Shown here: positions 17,660-27,587 of the stretch, piece after piece
Layout: every line of letters begins with the position of its first letter
Position numbering within the stretch: the first letter of the stretch is position 1
Assembly (NCBI GenBank): GCA_010672585.1
Contig: JAAHGF010000003.1
Span: forward strand, 62,001 to 126,000
Reading direction: 5' to 3'
Source: Okeania sp. SIO1I7
GTDB lineage: Bacteria > Cyanobacteriota > Cyanobacteriia > Cyanobacteriales > Microcoleaceae
Length of the DNA stretch: 64,000 nucleotides
Notes under the pieces: generated by a model
Told to the model about the DNA's origin: nothing
The model's input: the letters and a program-made list of their open reading frames with translations, nothing else
The model's database searches: none
Program-made: the position numbers and the translations under genes

Positions 17660-17790
17660 TCATCCACAGGCATTGACGGTTAAGCCAACCGCATCTTTAC
17701 AGTCTATACCTACATTTAAGTCTTTGTCAATCAACATCAGAAAAAAATCCTCAAACCCTTGCTGCGCCGTTTTAGCGTAGGGAGCGGGAT
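17660..17790 (-). pseudogene. Possible TnpB C-terminal tail remnant
   Basis: The reverse-strand frame reads GFEDFFLMLIDKDLNVGIDCKDAVGLTVNACG followed by a stop. A GLTVNACG-type ending is common at the C-termini of IS200/IS605/IS607 TnpB proteins in cyanobacteria. The catalytic motifs are not recognisable, so the call is tentative. Confidence 0.35.
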
Positions 17791-17957
17791 TTCTTGTGAG
17801 GTCTATGTCTATATAGTATAGACTGCCAGAAATGTTTAAGTCGCGATTAGTGCAGAAGATACAAAGCGTCACCATCGTTACTACTTGCGTGTGAGAACTA
17901 GCGTATTATATCGCGCTCCGTATCGCAAATTGTTAACTAAGTCGAACCTCTGCGTAA

Positions 17958-18069
17958 TATCATGTCCGGATAATTAGTGACAAAAAAACTTTCTCCCTTT
18001 AAACCTTTGTTTCCCTTCTGCTTTCTGCCTTCCTTCCTCCTAAATGTAACTATTCAAGCGGACATGATA
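17958..18069 (-). mobile_element. MITE-2, 112-bp copy
   Basis: Begins TATCATGTCCGG and ends CGGACATGATA, with TAA on both sides (17955-17957 and 18070-18072). Read on the minus strand it starts TATCATGTCCGCTTGAATAG, like the copies at 35984 and 46061. The interior is a degenerate CTGCCTT-type heptamer stretch. Confidence 0.8.
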
Positions 18070-18189
18070 TAAGTCCTGATTATGTTAGGTAGAAAAGTTA
18101 TAATCAGGCTCGTAGTTGGGCTAAAATCCTCATTTATACTGCTATAAATTCTTCCTAATTTTTTTATAATGAAACAGGACCTACGCAGC

Positions 18190-18211
18190 AAGGGCGAATG
18201 CCATTTGCCCC
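18190..18211. repeat. GGGCGAATG hairpin repeat
   Basis: AAGGGCGAATGCCATTTGCCCCT is a near-perfect hairpin within a context (CTACGCAG...TTGCGTAAGTCCT) shared with the copy at 47400-47480. Confidence 0.7.
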
Positions 18212-18275
18212 TACATATAGTCAATTTGCGTAAGTCCTAATGAAAGATAACTAACACATAAGAGATTAAATAATT

Positions 18276-21200
18276 ATGATTGAATGGTTAATTGCTTGGG
18301 GGGGTAGTGAAGCGGTTAAATTTATTGCTCAGGAAGTTATTGGAGAATTAGCTAAGGGTACTGCTGAAGACTATGTTAAAGATTTTTTTAAACAAGGTAT
18401 TTCTGATGCTATTGGTGGCATAAAAAATGGAAAAGTTTTACAAAAAGCTACGGCACAAGCTATTAAATATTTTTTAGATTTGATACAGCAAGAGTTAGAA
18501 AATGCGGAATTGAGTGAAAGTGAGTTAAAGGAATATACTAAACCTTTAAAACAGTTTATTAAAAATAAGTCTGTTTTAGAAGTTCTGATTATGGCTTTCG
18601 ATCATGACCTAAAAATTTTAGATACTAATAAACTAGCTATTACCTGGAATGAAATTAATCCACCTTTGCCAGATGATTTTGACTGGGAATTAGTTGCCAA
18701 GCAATATCAGAGAAGGGTGAAAAAAATTATTCGAGAGTCGGATGAATTACGGAAAATATTGGATTCAGAAAATCTGAATAAATTGGCAAATCAAACTGAA
18801 ATTAAGCCAGATTTTGACTTCAAAAGATATCGAGAAGGAATTGTTGAACAATATGGAAATCTGAAATTAGAAAGTTTAGATACCAGTGGTTATGCCTATA
18901 ATCAATTGAAATTATGGCGAATGTTTATTCCTCAAAATGTCCGGGAATCTCAGGAATTTCTGCCTCAAGTACATGAAATTCCTAAAGAATATCGGCAGCG
19001 ATTAAAAGAGACTGGGCAGTTTGGAGAAGATTTTTCTCAAGAACAATTAGAAGGTCTCAGACGGAGATATTTTGAACAGCAGATTCGCTCGGTTTTAGAA
19101 TTAATAGAAAATAGCAATTATCAATATTTAGTTATTCTGGGCGACCCTGGTTCTGGCAAGTCTACTCTATTACAATATATCGCTCTCCAATGGGCAGAAT
19201 TACCTCTGAAAGATTTACCTTTACAGCCAATTCCTATATTAATTGAACTACGGACTTATGTTAGGAACCATGATGCTAATAAATGCCAAAATTTTCTAGA
19301 TTTTCTGGAAAAAGGTAGCGGAATAACTTGTCAATTACCTCAACAGGAACTTCATGCAAAATTACAAAATGGTGATGCTATTGTGATGTTTGATGGATTG
19401 GATGAAGTTTTCGACCCTGCTAAACGAGAGGAAATAATTACTGATATTCATCGGTTTACAAATGACTATAAAAATGTGCGGGTTATTGTTACTTCGCGGG
19501 TGATTGGTTATAAGCCACAAAAACTCCGGGATGCTGAATTTAATCATTTTATACTGCAAGATTTGTCAGCCGAACAAATTGAGGATTTTATTCAACGTTG
19601 GCATAATCTGACTTATCCAGATGAAGCAGAAAGAGAGAGGAAAAGGGAAAGATTGAAACGGGCAATTAAGGATTCTCCACCTATTAAGGAATTGGCAAGA
19701 AATCCTCTGTTATTAACGATGATGGCTGTTCTTAATCGAAATCAAGAATTACCTAGAGATAGAGCCGAACTTTATAATCAAGCTTCGCGAGTTTTATTAC
19801 ATCAATGGGATGTGGAAAGAGTATTAGTTGATGCAAAGATTGATCCGATAACTATTGACTATAAAGATAAACAGGCAATTTTGCGTCGAGTTGCTCATTT
19901 TATGCAGGGAAATACTGCGGGTTTAGCTGGTAATTTGATTTTGGGAGATGATTTAGAAAGAATTATTTGGAAGTATCTAAAAAGTGTAGATATTAATGAT
20001 GCAAGAGGTGTGGCTAAAGCGTTGATAGAACAGTTGCGGATTCGGAATTTTGTTTTGTGTTTTGTTGGGGCTGAATATTATGCTTTTGTGCATCGGACTT
20101 TTTTGGAATATTTTTGTGCTAGGGAGTTTATTTGGCAGTTTGAAAAAGAACAGAAAATTTCTAAAAATGAATTGATTGAGGATATTTTTGGGAACCATTG
20201 GCAGGATGAAACATGGCATGAAGTTTTGCGGTTAATTGCTGGGATGATAGATGCTAAGTTCGTGGGAGAAATTATTAGTTATTTGATGGAGCAAGAGGGG
20301 GAAGAGGAAAAGTTTATGAATTTATTTTTGGCGGGTAAGTGTTTGTTTGAAGTGAGGAGTCGTCAGAGCATTGTTGATGTGGGATCTCGGTTATTAAATA
20401 GGTTAAAAGATTTGGCTGGGTATGACCTTGGTTATTATGATGAACTTGGGAGCGATGAAGCAAAGCTAGTTCGTGAAATTCGTACTCAAGCTATGGAAGT
20501 GGTGGCTACAACTTGGAGGGATGACCAAAAAACCTATACTTGGCTCAAACAAAGGGTAAACTCTGATAGTGACTCGTATGTAAGAGGTGAAGCGGTGCGA
20601 CAAATAGCTACTGGTTGGAAAGATGAACCGGGAATTTTAGAATTACTCAAACAAAGGGTAGTATCTGATGAACATCCGGATGTACGACGTGAAGCGGTGC
20701 GACAAATAGCTACTGGTTGGAAAAATCAACCCGGAATTTTAGAATTACTCAAACAATGGGTAGTATCTGATGATGATGAGGATGTGCGACGTGAAGCGGT
20801 GCAACAAATTGCTACTGGTTGGAAAGATGAGGAGGGAATTTTAGAATTACTCAAACAATGGGTAGTATCTGATGAACATCCGGATGTACGACGTGAAGCG
20901 GTGCGACAAATTGCTACTGGTTGGAAAGATGAGGAGGGAATTTTAGAATTACTCAAACAATGGGTAGTATCTGATGAACATCCGGATGTACGACGTGAAG
21001 CGGTGAAACAAATAGCTACTGGTTGGAAAGATGAGGAGGGAATTTTAGAATTACTCAAACAATGGGTAAACTCTGATGAGAATGAGTTTGTGCGACTGGA
21101 AGCGCTACAACAAATAGCGACTGGTTGGAAAAATCAACCCGGAATTTTAGAATTATTCAAACAATGGGTAAACTCTGATGAGAATTGTCAAGTACGAGGT

Positions 21201-22991
21201 GAAGCGGTGAAACAAATAGCTACTGGTTGGAAAGATGAGGAGGGAATTTTAGAATTACTCAAACAATGGGTAAACTCTGATGAGAATGAGTTTGTGCGAC
21301 GTGAAGTGGTGACACAAATAGCTACTGGTTGGAAAGATGAGTCGGGAATTTTAGAATTACTCAAACAATGGGTAAACTCTGATGAACATCCGGATGTACG
21401 ACGTGAAGCGGTGCGACAAATAGCTACTGGTTGGAAAAATCAACCCGGAATTTTAGAATTACTCAAACAATGGGTAGTATCTGATGAGAATGAGTTTGTG
21501 CGACTTGAAGCGCTACAACAAATAGCTACTGGTTGGAAAAATCAACCCGGAATTTTAGAATTACTCAAACAAAGGGTAAACTCTGATGAAGATTCGGATG
21601 TGCGACGTGAAGCGGTGAAACAAATAGCTACTGGTTGGAAAGATGAGGAGGGAATTTTAGAATTACTCAAACAAAGGGTAAACTCTGATGAAGATTCGGA
21701 TGTGCGACGTGAAGCGGTGAAACAAATAGCTACTGGTTGGAAAGATGAGGAGGGAATTTTAGAATTACTCAAACAATGGGTAGAGTATGATGAGAATTGG
21801 GATGTGCGAGGTGAAGCAGTGCGACAAATAGCGACTGGTTGGAAACATGAGGAGGGAATTTTAGAATTACTCAAACAATGGGTAAACTCTGATGATGATG
21901 AGGATGTGCGACGTGAAGCGGTGGAACAAATAGCGACTGGTTGGAAACATGAGGAGGGAATTTTAGAATTACTCAAACAATGGGTAAACTCTGATGAGAA
22001 TTGGCAAGTACGACGGGAAGCAGTGCGACAAATAGCTACTGGTTGGAAAAATCAACCCGGAATTTTAGAATTACTCAAACAAAGGGTAAACTCTGATGAA
22101 GATTCGGATGTGCGACTTGAAGCGGTGAAACAAATAGCTACTGGTTGGAAAAATCAACCCGGAATTTTAGAATTACTCAAACAAAGGGTAAAGTCTGATG
22201 AGAATTGGCAAGTACGACGGGAAGCAGTGCGACAAATAGCTACTGGTTGGAAAAATCAACCCGGAATTTTAGAATTACTCAAACAAAGGGTAAACTCTGA
22301 TGAAGATTCGGATGTACGACTTGAAGCAGTGAAACAAATAGCTACTGGTTGGAAAAATCAACCCGGAATTTTAGAATTACTCAAACAAAGGGTAAACTCT
22401 GATGAAGATTCGGATGTACGACTTGAAGCGGTGAAACAAATAGCTAATGGTTGGAAAAATCAACCCGGAATTTTAGAATTACTCAAACAATGGGTAAAGT
22501 CTGATGAGAATTGGCAAGTACGAGGTGAAGCAGTGAAACAAATAGCTACTGGTTGGAAAAATCAACCCGGAATTTTAGAATTACTCAAACAAAAGGTAAA
22601 CTCTGATGAAGATTCGGATGTGCGACTTGAAGCGCTACAACAAATAGCTAATGGTTGGAAAAATCAACCCGGAATTTTAGAATTACTCAAACAAAAGGTA
22701 GAGTCTGATGAGAATTGGCAAGTACGAGGTGAAGCGGTGAAACAAATAGCTACTGGTTGGAAAAATCAACCCGGAATTTTAGAATTGTTTGATCACACAG
22801 TCCTCAATGACCCCTTTCAACGCGAACATGAATTTCAAACCAACCCTCGACAAATAGCGCTAGAAGCAATAGTCAAACAATATCCAGACCATCAGCAAAC
22901 TCTCCCACTATTACAAGACAGAGCAAAAAATGACCCAGACGAAAAACTGCGGGAGTGGGCAAAAAAGAAATTGCAGCAATTAGAGACATAG
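18276..22991 (+). CDS. NACHT NTPase with 22-unit HEAT-like repeat array
   Basis: A 1571-residue STAND-type ATPase. Residues 1-280 are a helical N-terminal domain without a recognised effector. The NACHT domain follows, with Walker A GDPGSGKST (about 289-297), Walker B MFDGLDEVFD (about 370-380), VIVTSR sensor and NPLLLTMM. A helical region (HRTFLEYFCAREF near 610) leads to a C-terminal array of 34-residue HEAT-like units from about residue 770 to 1505, then a short cap. Bacterial NACHT proteins are NLR-like sensors, several of which protect against phage. The array units are nearly identical in DNA, so it expanded recently. No partner gene is adjacent. It may sense a phage component through the array; that is inference. 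Confidence 0.88.
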   Translation: MIEWLIAWGGSEAVKFIAQEVIGELAKGTAEDYVKDFFKQGISDAIGGIKNGKVLQKATAQAIKYFLDLIQQELENAELSESELKEYTKPLKQFIKNKSVLEVLIMAFDHDLKILDTNKLAITWNEINPPLPDDFDWELVAKQYQRRVKKIIRESDELRKILDSENLNKLANQTEIKPDFDFKRYREGIVEQYGNLKLESLDTSGYAYNQLKLWRMFIPQNVRESQEFLPQVHEIPKEYRQRLKETGQFGEDFSQEQLEGLRRRYFEQQIRSVLELIENSNYQYLVILGDPGSGKSTLLQYIALQWAELPLKDLPLQPIPILIELRTYVRNHDANKCQNFLDFLEKGSGITCQLPQQELHAKLQNGDAIVMFDGLDEVFDPAKREEIITDIHRFTNDYKNVRVIVTSRVIGYKPQKLRDAEFNHFILQDLSAEQIEDFIQRWHNLTYPDEAERERKRERLKRAIKDSPPIKELARNPLLLTMMAVLNRNQELPRDRAELYNQASRVLLHQWDVERVLVDAKIDPITIDYKDKQAILRRVAHFMQGNTAGLAGNLILGDDLERIIWKYLKSVDINDARGVAKALIEQLRIRNFVLCFVGAEYYAFVHRTFLEYFCAREFIWQFEKEQKISKNELIEDIFGNHWQDETWHEVLRLIAGMIDAKFVGEIISYLMEQEGEEEKFMNLFLAGKCLFEVRSRQSIVDVGSRLLNRLKDLAGYDLGYYDELGSDEAKLVREIRTQAMEVVATTWRDDQKTYTWLKQRVNSDSDSYVRGEAVRQIATGWKDEPGILELLKQRVVSDEHPDVRREAVRQIATGWKNQPGILELLKQWVVSDDDEDVRREAVQQIATGWKDEEGILELLKQWVVSDEHPDVRREAVRQIATGWKDEEGILELLKQWVVSDEHPDVRREAVKQIATGWKDEEGILELLKQWVNSDENEFVRLEALQQIATGWKNQPGILELFKQWVNSDENCQVRGEAVKQIATGWKDEEGILELLKQWVNSDENEFVRREVVTQIATGWKDESGILELLKQWVNSDEHPDVRREAVRQIATGWKNQPGILELLKQWVVSDENEFVRLEALQQIATGWKNQPGILELLKQRVNSDEDSDVRREAVKQIATGWKDEEGILELLKQRVNSDEDSDVRREAVKQIATGWKDEEGILELLKQWVEYDENWDVRGEAVRQIATGWKHEEGILELLKQWVNSDDDEDVRREAVEQIATGWKHEEGILELLKQWVNSDENWQVRREAVRQIATGWKNQPGILELLKQRVNSDEDSDVRLEAVKQIATGWKNQPGILELLKQRVKSDENWQVRREAVRQIATGWKNQPGILELLKQRVNSDEDSDVRLEAVKQIATGWKNQPGILELLKQRVNSDEDSDVRLEAVKQIANGWKNQPGILELLKQWVKSDENWQVRGEAVKQIATGWKNQPGILELLKQKVNSDEDSDVRLEALQQIANGWKNQPGILELLKQKVESDENWQVRGEAVKQIATGWKNQPGILELFDHTVLNDPFQREHEFQTNPRQIALEAIVKQYPDHQQTLPLLQDRAKNDPDEKLREWAKKKLQQLET
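20583..22790 (+). repeat. 102-bp tandem repeat array coding for HEAT-like units
   Basis: Twenty-two in-frame units of 102 bases. Constant parts are EAV, QIATGWK, GILELLKQ and SDE. Variation is limited to a few positions and comes in fixed alternatives: R/G/L at position 2; DEE, DEP, DES, NQP or HEE at 15-17; W, R or K at 26; N, V, K or E at 28; and EHP, DDE, ENE, ENW, ENC or EDS at 31-33. The alternatives are reshuffled between units rather than drifting. Confidence 0.92.
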
Positions 22992-23236
22992 TCCACGTCA
23001 TTTCAGTTATCAGTTATCAGTTATCAGTTATCAGTACCTCTCTCTACCTGTTTGCGCAGCATGACCTAGGAAAGTCAGAGACTTGAAATATTGAACTTGA
23101 TTTTCTCTTGGTTGATTGGATATGGCGAGGTTTCCTCGCCATTCCACACTAATGTACTGTTTCAGTAATCCCCGTGTCTGGTGTGTCTCCGTGTCCCCGC
23201 GTCTATCGAGAATGAAACAGTCCTGCTTCTTCAATA
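22992..23236. repeat. AGTTATC heptamer array and dispersed modules
   Basis: (AGTTATC)4 at 22999-23035 in reverse orientation to the start-codon repeats, then a CTGTTTGCGCAGCATGACC module. No gene. Confidence 0.75.
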
Positions 23237-23824
23237 TCACCTCGCTCCCGCTTCTATAGCAGAATTCGCCATTTTTTTCAAAGTCTCCCCCTCAATTTCT
23301 GGACTTTGACCAACGCCTTTTAAAGAAATACGATAGAATACTCCTTGATATTCCCACCCAATAATTGGAGGCGCACAAGATGCTCCACAAGTTAAAGGTC
23401 TAAAATATCCTTTAATGTCTTGTACTAAACTCAATTCTCGACTAAATTCATCATCTAAAGGTTTGCCTCCTTTTTCTCCACTCATATAACCAATGGAACA
23501 AGCATTAGCAGTACAATCTTTTTCAAAAGCCAAAGTTATTTCATAACTATTATTTGTGCCTTTCCCATCAACATAAATTTGATTATCCGTACCTGTAATT
23601 AATAATTGATTCGGAAGTAAAATTGGCACCTTAGTTTGTTGTTTAATTTTCGGTAAAATCTCCGTTAATTCTGCCGCGACTGGTTGAGAGTTTTGTGTCA
23701 ATAACTGACTTGTTACTGGATTAATTTGATAATTTGATGGTCTCACAATAGGTTGTTTCCAACCCATAGATATTGTGAGGTAAGTCAACAAAATTATATT
23801 TTCAAAGTGAATAAGAATAGACAT
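23237..23824 (-). CDS. Uncharacterised, probably exported protein
   Basis: A 195-residue protein. Its first 25 residues are hydrophobic and may act as a signal or anchor. The central part (KVPILLPNQL, YEITLAFEKDC) and the cysteine pairs CTANAC and CGASC resemble a conserved cyanobacterial protein type without a known function. Four cysteines in pairs suggest disulfides in an exported domain. No catalytic motif is visible. It is monocistronic, with purine-rich heptamers directly upstream of its start. Confidence 0.65.
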   Translation of the reverse strand: MSILIHFENIILLTYLTISMGWKQPIVRPSNYQINPVTSQLLTQNSQPVAAELTEILPKIKQQTKVPILLPNQLLITGTDNQIYVDGKGTNNSYEITLAFEKDCTANACSIGYMSGEKGGKPLDDEFSRELSLVQDIKGYFRPLTCGASCAPPIIGWEYQGVFYRISLKGVGQSPEIEGETLKKMANSAIEAGAR

Positions 23825-23825
23825 A

Positions 23826-24260
23826 ATTAAAAAAGAAGGAAGAAGGAAGAAGGAAGAAGGAAGAGGGAAGAAGGAAAAAGAGAGAGGGAAGAAGGAAAAA
23901 GAGAGAGGGAAGAAGTAAGAAGAAAGAAAGAAAAAGATAGGGGGAAGAAGACTTTAGTTTTCTAGTGCTACATCGCTCGCCCCCTAAATCCTCCAATTTT
24001 GGGGGACTAGAGCAAGCAAATTGACTCTTGTTCCCCCCCAAACTTGGGGGGCTAGGGGGGCAAAATTCAGTGTTAAAAAAGAAGGAAAAACAGAGAAGAA
24101 AGAAGTAAGAAAGAAAAAGATAAGGGGAAAAAGACTTTAGTTTTCTCGTGCTACATCGTTCGCCCCCTAAATCCCCCAAAATTGGGGGACTAGAGCAAGC
24201 AAATTGACTCTTGTTCCCCCCAAACTTGGGGGGCTAGGGGGCAAAATTCAGTACCCAACA
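23826..24260. repeat. Heptamer arrays and two copies of a G/C-run palindromic repeat
   Basis: GAAGAAG/GAAGGAA arrays (23835-23935) are followed by two 120-base direct copies (about 23950-24075 and 24130-24250). Each contains CGCCCCCTAAATCC, GGGGGACTAGAGCAAGC and TTGTTCCCCCCAAACTTGGGG followed by GGGGCAAAATTCAGT. A related unit lies at 63650-63740. Confidence 0.8.
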
Positions 24261-24272
24261 GTAGTAAGATTG

Positions 24273-24305
24273 TGTTGGGTTTCACTGCCGTTCAACCCAA
24301 CCTAC
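24273..24305. repeat. REP-like palindrome, second copy
   Basis: TGTTGGGTTTCACTGCCGTT followed by CAACCCAACCTAC. It matches the outer arms of the RAYT-linked palindrome at 9718-9812. Confidence 0.75.
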
Positions 24306-24375
24306 TGCACTGACTTTTACCTTCCCAAAAATCAATGGCTGATAGCTGATAGCTGACGGCTGAATGCTTAAAAAA

Positions 24376-26094
24376 TTACTTACGTTTAGCCGCCGCTTTC
24401 TCCTTATCTTTCTGTTTCTTCTTAGCAGCTTTCTCAGCTTTCTTAGCAGCTTTTTCAGCCATAATCTTTGCCACCCTTTCTGCCTCTTTTTCCTCCTCAA
24501 TCTTATCTAAATAATAATGATAATCTCCTAAATAAACATGAAAATCACCATCACGAATTTCCACAATTTTATTTGCTACCTGAGAAATAAAATAACGGTC
24601 GTGAGAAACAATAACCACAGTTCCATCATAATTTTTCAACGCCTCTTCCAACATTTCCTTTGCTGGAATATCCAAATGATTTGTTGGCTCATCAAGTAAC
24701 ATAAAATTACCAGGTTTAAGTAACATTTTTGCTAAAGCTAAACGTGCCTTTTCACCCCCACTCAAAGCAGCTACTTTTTTAAATACCGTCTCACCACTAA
24801 ATAAGAAATTACCCAGTAAAGTTCTTACCTCTTCATTTTTCCACTCCGGCACCTCATCATGGATAGTTTCCATCACATTTTTTGTGAGGTCTAAAGCTTC
24901 CGCTTGATTTTGCTCAAAATAACTAGGAATAACATTATGATTACCTAATTTCACAGTACCTTCTGTAGGTTCTTCCATTCCCATAATCATCCGCAAAATG
25001 GTAGATTTCCCACAACCATTCGGTCCTAAAAAAGCAATCCTGTCGCCTCTTTCTATCTCTAAATTTGCTCCTAAAAATAAAATTTTCTCCCCATAAATAT
25101 GAACTAAATCTTGAATTGTTACTACCTCTCTACCACTGCGGGGTGCTGGAGGAAAACGGAAACTTAAACTTCTTAATCCTGCTACGGGCGCCTCTACAAG
25201 TTCTACTTTTTCTAATTGTTTTTCTCTACTTTTTGCCTGAGTACTCCGAGTAGCACTAGCGCGAAAACGTTCCACAAAAGCTTGTTGTTTTTCTATTTCT
25301 TTTTGTTGTCGTTCATAAGTACTCAGTTGTGCCGCTTGATTTTCTAACTTTTGTTGTAAATAAGCCGAATAATTACCCAAATAAGTATTAGAAACTCCTC
25401 GTTCTGTCTCCACAATTTGAGTCGAAAGACGGTCAAGAAATTCCCGGTCATGGGAAACTATCACCATTGGAGTAGTTAACTTTTTCAAATAATCCTCCAA
25501 CCATTCAATTGTTTCTAAATCTAAGTGGTTCGTAGGTTCGTCCAATAATAATATATCTGGATTTTGTAGGAGAATTTTACCCAAACTCATACGCATTTGC
25601 CAACCACCACTAAAAGCACTAACCAAGCGATCGCCATCTTCCGGTTCAAATCCCATTTCAGGCAAAATCTTCTCAATTTCTGCATCTAATCCATAACCAT
25701 TTAAACCCTCAAATTGTCGTTGTAAACTGTCTAATTTATGTATCAATTCATCCAACTCTTTTGGACTAGAAGTTTCCATTTCTCGCTGTACTTTTTGTAG
25801 AGATTCATGGATTTCATTCGCCTCCTTAAATACCCTCCAAAATTCTTCTCTCACAGTACGATTAGGGTCTACTTCAAACTCTTGATTTAAATAAGCAATT
25901 TCTAAACTAGCAGGACGAATAATTTCTCCAGAAGAAGGTTCTATTTCCCCAGTAATAATTTTTAATTGAGTAGATTTTCCTGCCCCATTTACACCCACTA
26001 ACCCAATGCGATCGCCTGGTTTAACCTCCCAGTTAACATCTTTAAGAACAACACCTGTAGGATAAATTTTACTTATATGTTCTAGTCTGAGCAT
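24376..26094 (-). CDS. ABC-F family ATPase (ribosome-associated, EttA/Uup-like)
   Basis: A 572-residue protein with two ATP-binding cassettes and no membrane segments. The first cassette has Walker A GVNGAGKST (34-42) and a signature FSGGWQMRM with LLLDEPTNHLDLETI. The second has GPNGCGKST, LSGGEKARLALAK and LLDEPTNHLDIPA. ABC-F proteins act on translating ribosomes. The linker between cassettes is charged and helical. The C-terminus is a Lys/Ala/Glu-rich coil (EKAAKKKQKDKEK), commonly seen in cyanobacterial Uup-like members. The gene is monocistronic. Confidence 0.93.
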   Translation of the reverse strand: MLRLEHISKIYPTGVVLKDVNWEVKPGDRIGLVGVNGAGKSTQLKIITGEIEPSSGEIIRPASLEIAYLNQEFEVDPNRTVREEFWRVFKEANEIHESLQKVQREMETSSPKELDELIHKLDSLQRQFEGLNGYGLDAEIEKILPEMGFEPEDGDRLVSAFSGGWQMRMSLGKILLQNPDILLLDEPTNHLDLETIEWLEDYLKKLTTPMVIVSHDREFLDRLSTQIVETERGVSNTYLGNYSAYLQQKLENQAAQLSTYERQQKEIEKQQAFVERFRASATRSTQAKSREKQLEKVELVEAPVAGLRSLSFRFPPAPRSGREVVTIQDLVHIYGEKILFLGANLEIERGDRIAFLGPNGCGKSTILRMIMGMEEPTEGTVKLGNHNVIPSYFEQNQAEALDLTKNVMETIHDEVPEWKNEEVRTLLGNFLFSGETVFKKVAALSGGEKARLALAKMLLKPGNFMLLDEPTNHLDIPAKEMLEEALKNYDGTVVIVSHDRYFISQVANKIVEIRDGDFHVYLGDYHYYLDKIEEEKEAERVAKIMAEKAAKKAEKAAKKKQKDKEKAAAKRK

Positions 26095-26824
26095 TTATAA
26101 TTAATCTCCAAGGTTAGGTTAAGAGCAAGTTATGTTTTTTGTGGCCAAACTATTAATATTGGCTTTTATAGCAGAAGAAAGAAGGAAGAGGGAAGAAGGA
26201 AAAATCTTCCGTTCTCTGAGTTTTAAGCTTTTTATCTGTCCGCACCCTTTCCTTCGACTGCTATAGATAATGTTTAAGCTTAACAATTTTTCATTATATT
26301 TTATACACCAATTTTGTGCTGGTTTTTCATCATTGTTAAACTATTTAGTTTTAGCTAGTAAATAACTTTCCCAGCTCCTCATCTCTAAAAAATCTAAATT
26401 ATTGCTGCTATTATAAACTGTAGGAAAAATGCGTACAATTTGGCATTAAGTTAATCATCAAAACTAGAAAAACAAAATACATATAACTTACCTAATTGAC
26501 AAGAATCAAAATTTTTTGAAATGTGAAGCACTTTCAACGCTAGTTTTCTGTTATCAAAAACCATATTATTTTTTACTTTCAACAAAACTAAAAACTATTA
26601 TATTTTCTAGACAATAACAACACAATTGCTAAACTCTTTTAAGCAAAAAGTAAGGTTTCAATCCTCTTCTTAGCTGCACCGCTAGCTACCGCTCTAAAAG
26701 GGGATGAAAAAAATAAAGTTCAATAATTTCATGCCTCTAACTTTCCTAGTTCATGCTGCGCAAACAGGCAGAGTTACTGATAACTGATAACTGAAATGAC
26801 AAACTTTAGGTATTTAATTCTTTC
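26095..26824. other. 730-bp gene-free region containing a MITE-3 copy
   Basis: Holds MITE-3 copy A (26167-26265), a decayed R1 scrap around 26650-26715 (GGTTTCAATCCTC...AAAAGGGGATGA), a TGCTGCGCAAACAGG module and a (GATAACT)n end at 26776-26799. The rest is AT-rich without features. Confidence 0.6.
26167..26265 (+). mobile_element. MITE-3, copy A
   Basis: TATAGCAG at the left and CTGCTATA at the right enclose 99 bases. If the outer TA is a target duplication, the terminal repeat is TAGCAG. A GAAGGAA-type heptamer run sits next to the left end, and GTTTTAAGCTT...CTGTCCGC...CTTCGA lies at the right, as in copies at 54552 and 55887. Confidence 0.7.
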
Positions 26825-27223
26825 TTATAAACTCTTCTTAGCCTTATATAATTCCACACATTCTCGAATGACATCTTTCAGTTCTGGAAGAGAACAAGGT
26901 TTAGTTACACATTTAAAAATATCAGCTTTTTTTATTTCATCAACATCACAATTTATTTGTTCTTCAGCATAACCACTTAACAAAACACGGATAGTATCAG
27001 GAAAGCTCTCTCTTGTTTTTCTCAGAAATTGAATACCTGTCATATCTGGCATACTTTGGTCAGAAATAATAATAGCCATTTCCCCTTCAGCTTCGATAAT
27101 TTCCATCGCTACAGTAGCACTTTCTGCCTTAATAACTTTAAATTCACGTCTAAAAGTCCGATAAAGTAAATCCAAATTATTAGGTTCATCATCAACAACC
27201 ATTAATTTAAGTTTTTCTGACAT
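26825..27223 (-). CDS. Single-domain response regulator
   Basis: A 132-residue receiver domain. The acidic pair is VVDDEPNN at residues 9-16, the phosphoacceptor is Asp55 in IISDQSMPDMTG, the Thr/Ser switch is in VLLSGYAEE, and the conserved Lys is in CVTKPC. There is no output domain, so it acts by protein contact, as CheY-like or RpfG-receiver-like proteins do. The closest type in this window is the receiver at 42661. No kinase gene is adjacent. Confidence 0.9.
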   Translation of the reverse strand: MSEKLKLMVVDDEPNNLDLLYRTFRREFKVIKAESATVAMEIIEAEGEMAIIISDQSMPDMTGIQFLRKTRESFPDTIRVLLSGYAEEQINCDVDEIKKADIFKCVTKPCSLPELKDVIRECVELYKAKKSL

Positions 27224-27481
27224 TGTTAAATTTATAGTAATTTCTATCTAAAGAACAAGTATTAACAAAATTAGTTATGTACAAATTTCTAAGTACCCAT
27301 GCATAATTATCATATAGCAATTCTCAATATTTGTAGGGAACAGAAAATGAAGAACAACAAGTTTACCTGATGACTCCGAGAAACACTCGACTAGACAGAG
27401 TCACTAAATGTGTAATTATATACATAAAACTAGATTTTATACGGTATGCCACTATGCAAATAGGGTGCAGACATTCCTCAT

Positions 27482-27582
27482 AGAAGAAGGAGTCAGGAGA
27501 CAGGAGACAGGAGACAGGAGAAAATCATCATACAACAAGGAGTCAGGAGTCAGGAGTCAGGAGACAGGAGAAAATCATCATT
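27482..27582. repeat. GGAGTCA/GGAGACA heptamer arrays
   Basis: Two runs of period-7 repeats, GGAGACAGGAGACAGGAG and GGAGTCAGGAGTCAGGAG, separated by AAAATCATCATACAAC. Confidence 0.85.
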
Positions 27583-27587
27583 CCTAG

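Noticed and set aside
17595..17780. 61-residue plus-strand ORF
   Set aside because: Opposite a TnpB-like tail and next to repeats; no coding signal.
20726..21976. Two minus-strand ORFs with perfect Ser/Arg-rich repeats (20726-21058 and 21542-21976)
   Set aside because: They are antisense shadows of the 102-bp coding repeats of the NACHT gene; the long intact plus-strand frame explains them.
23802..24179. 125-residue minus-strand Phe/Leu/Ser-rich ORF
   Set aside because: Translated heptamer arrays and G/C-run repeats; internal duplication mirrors the DNA repeat.
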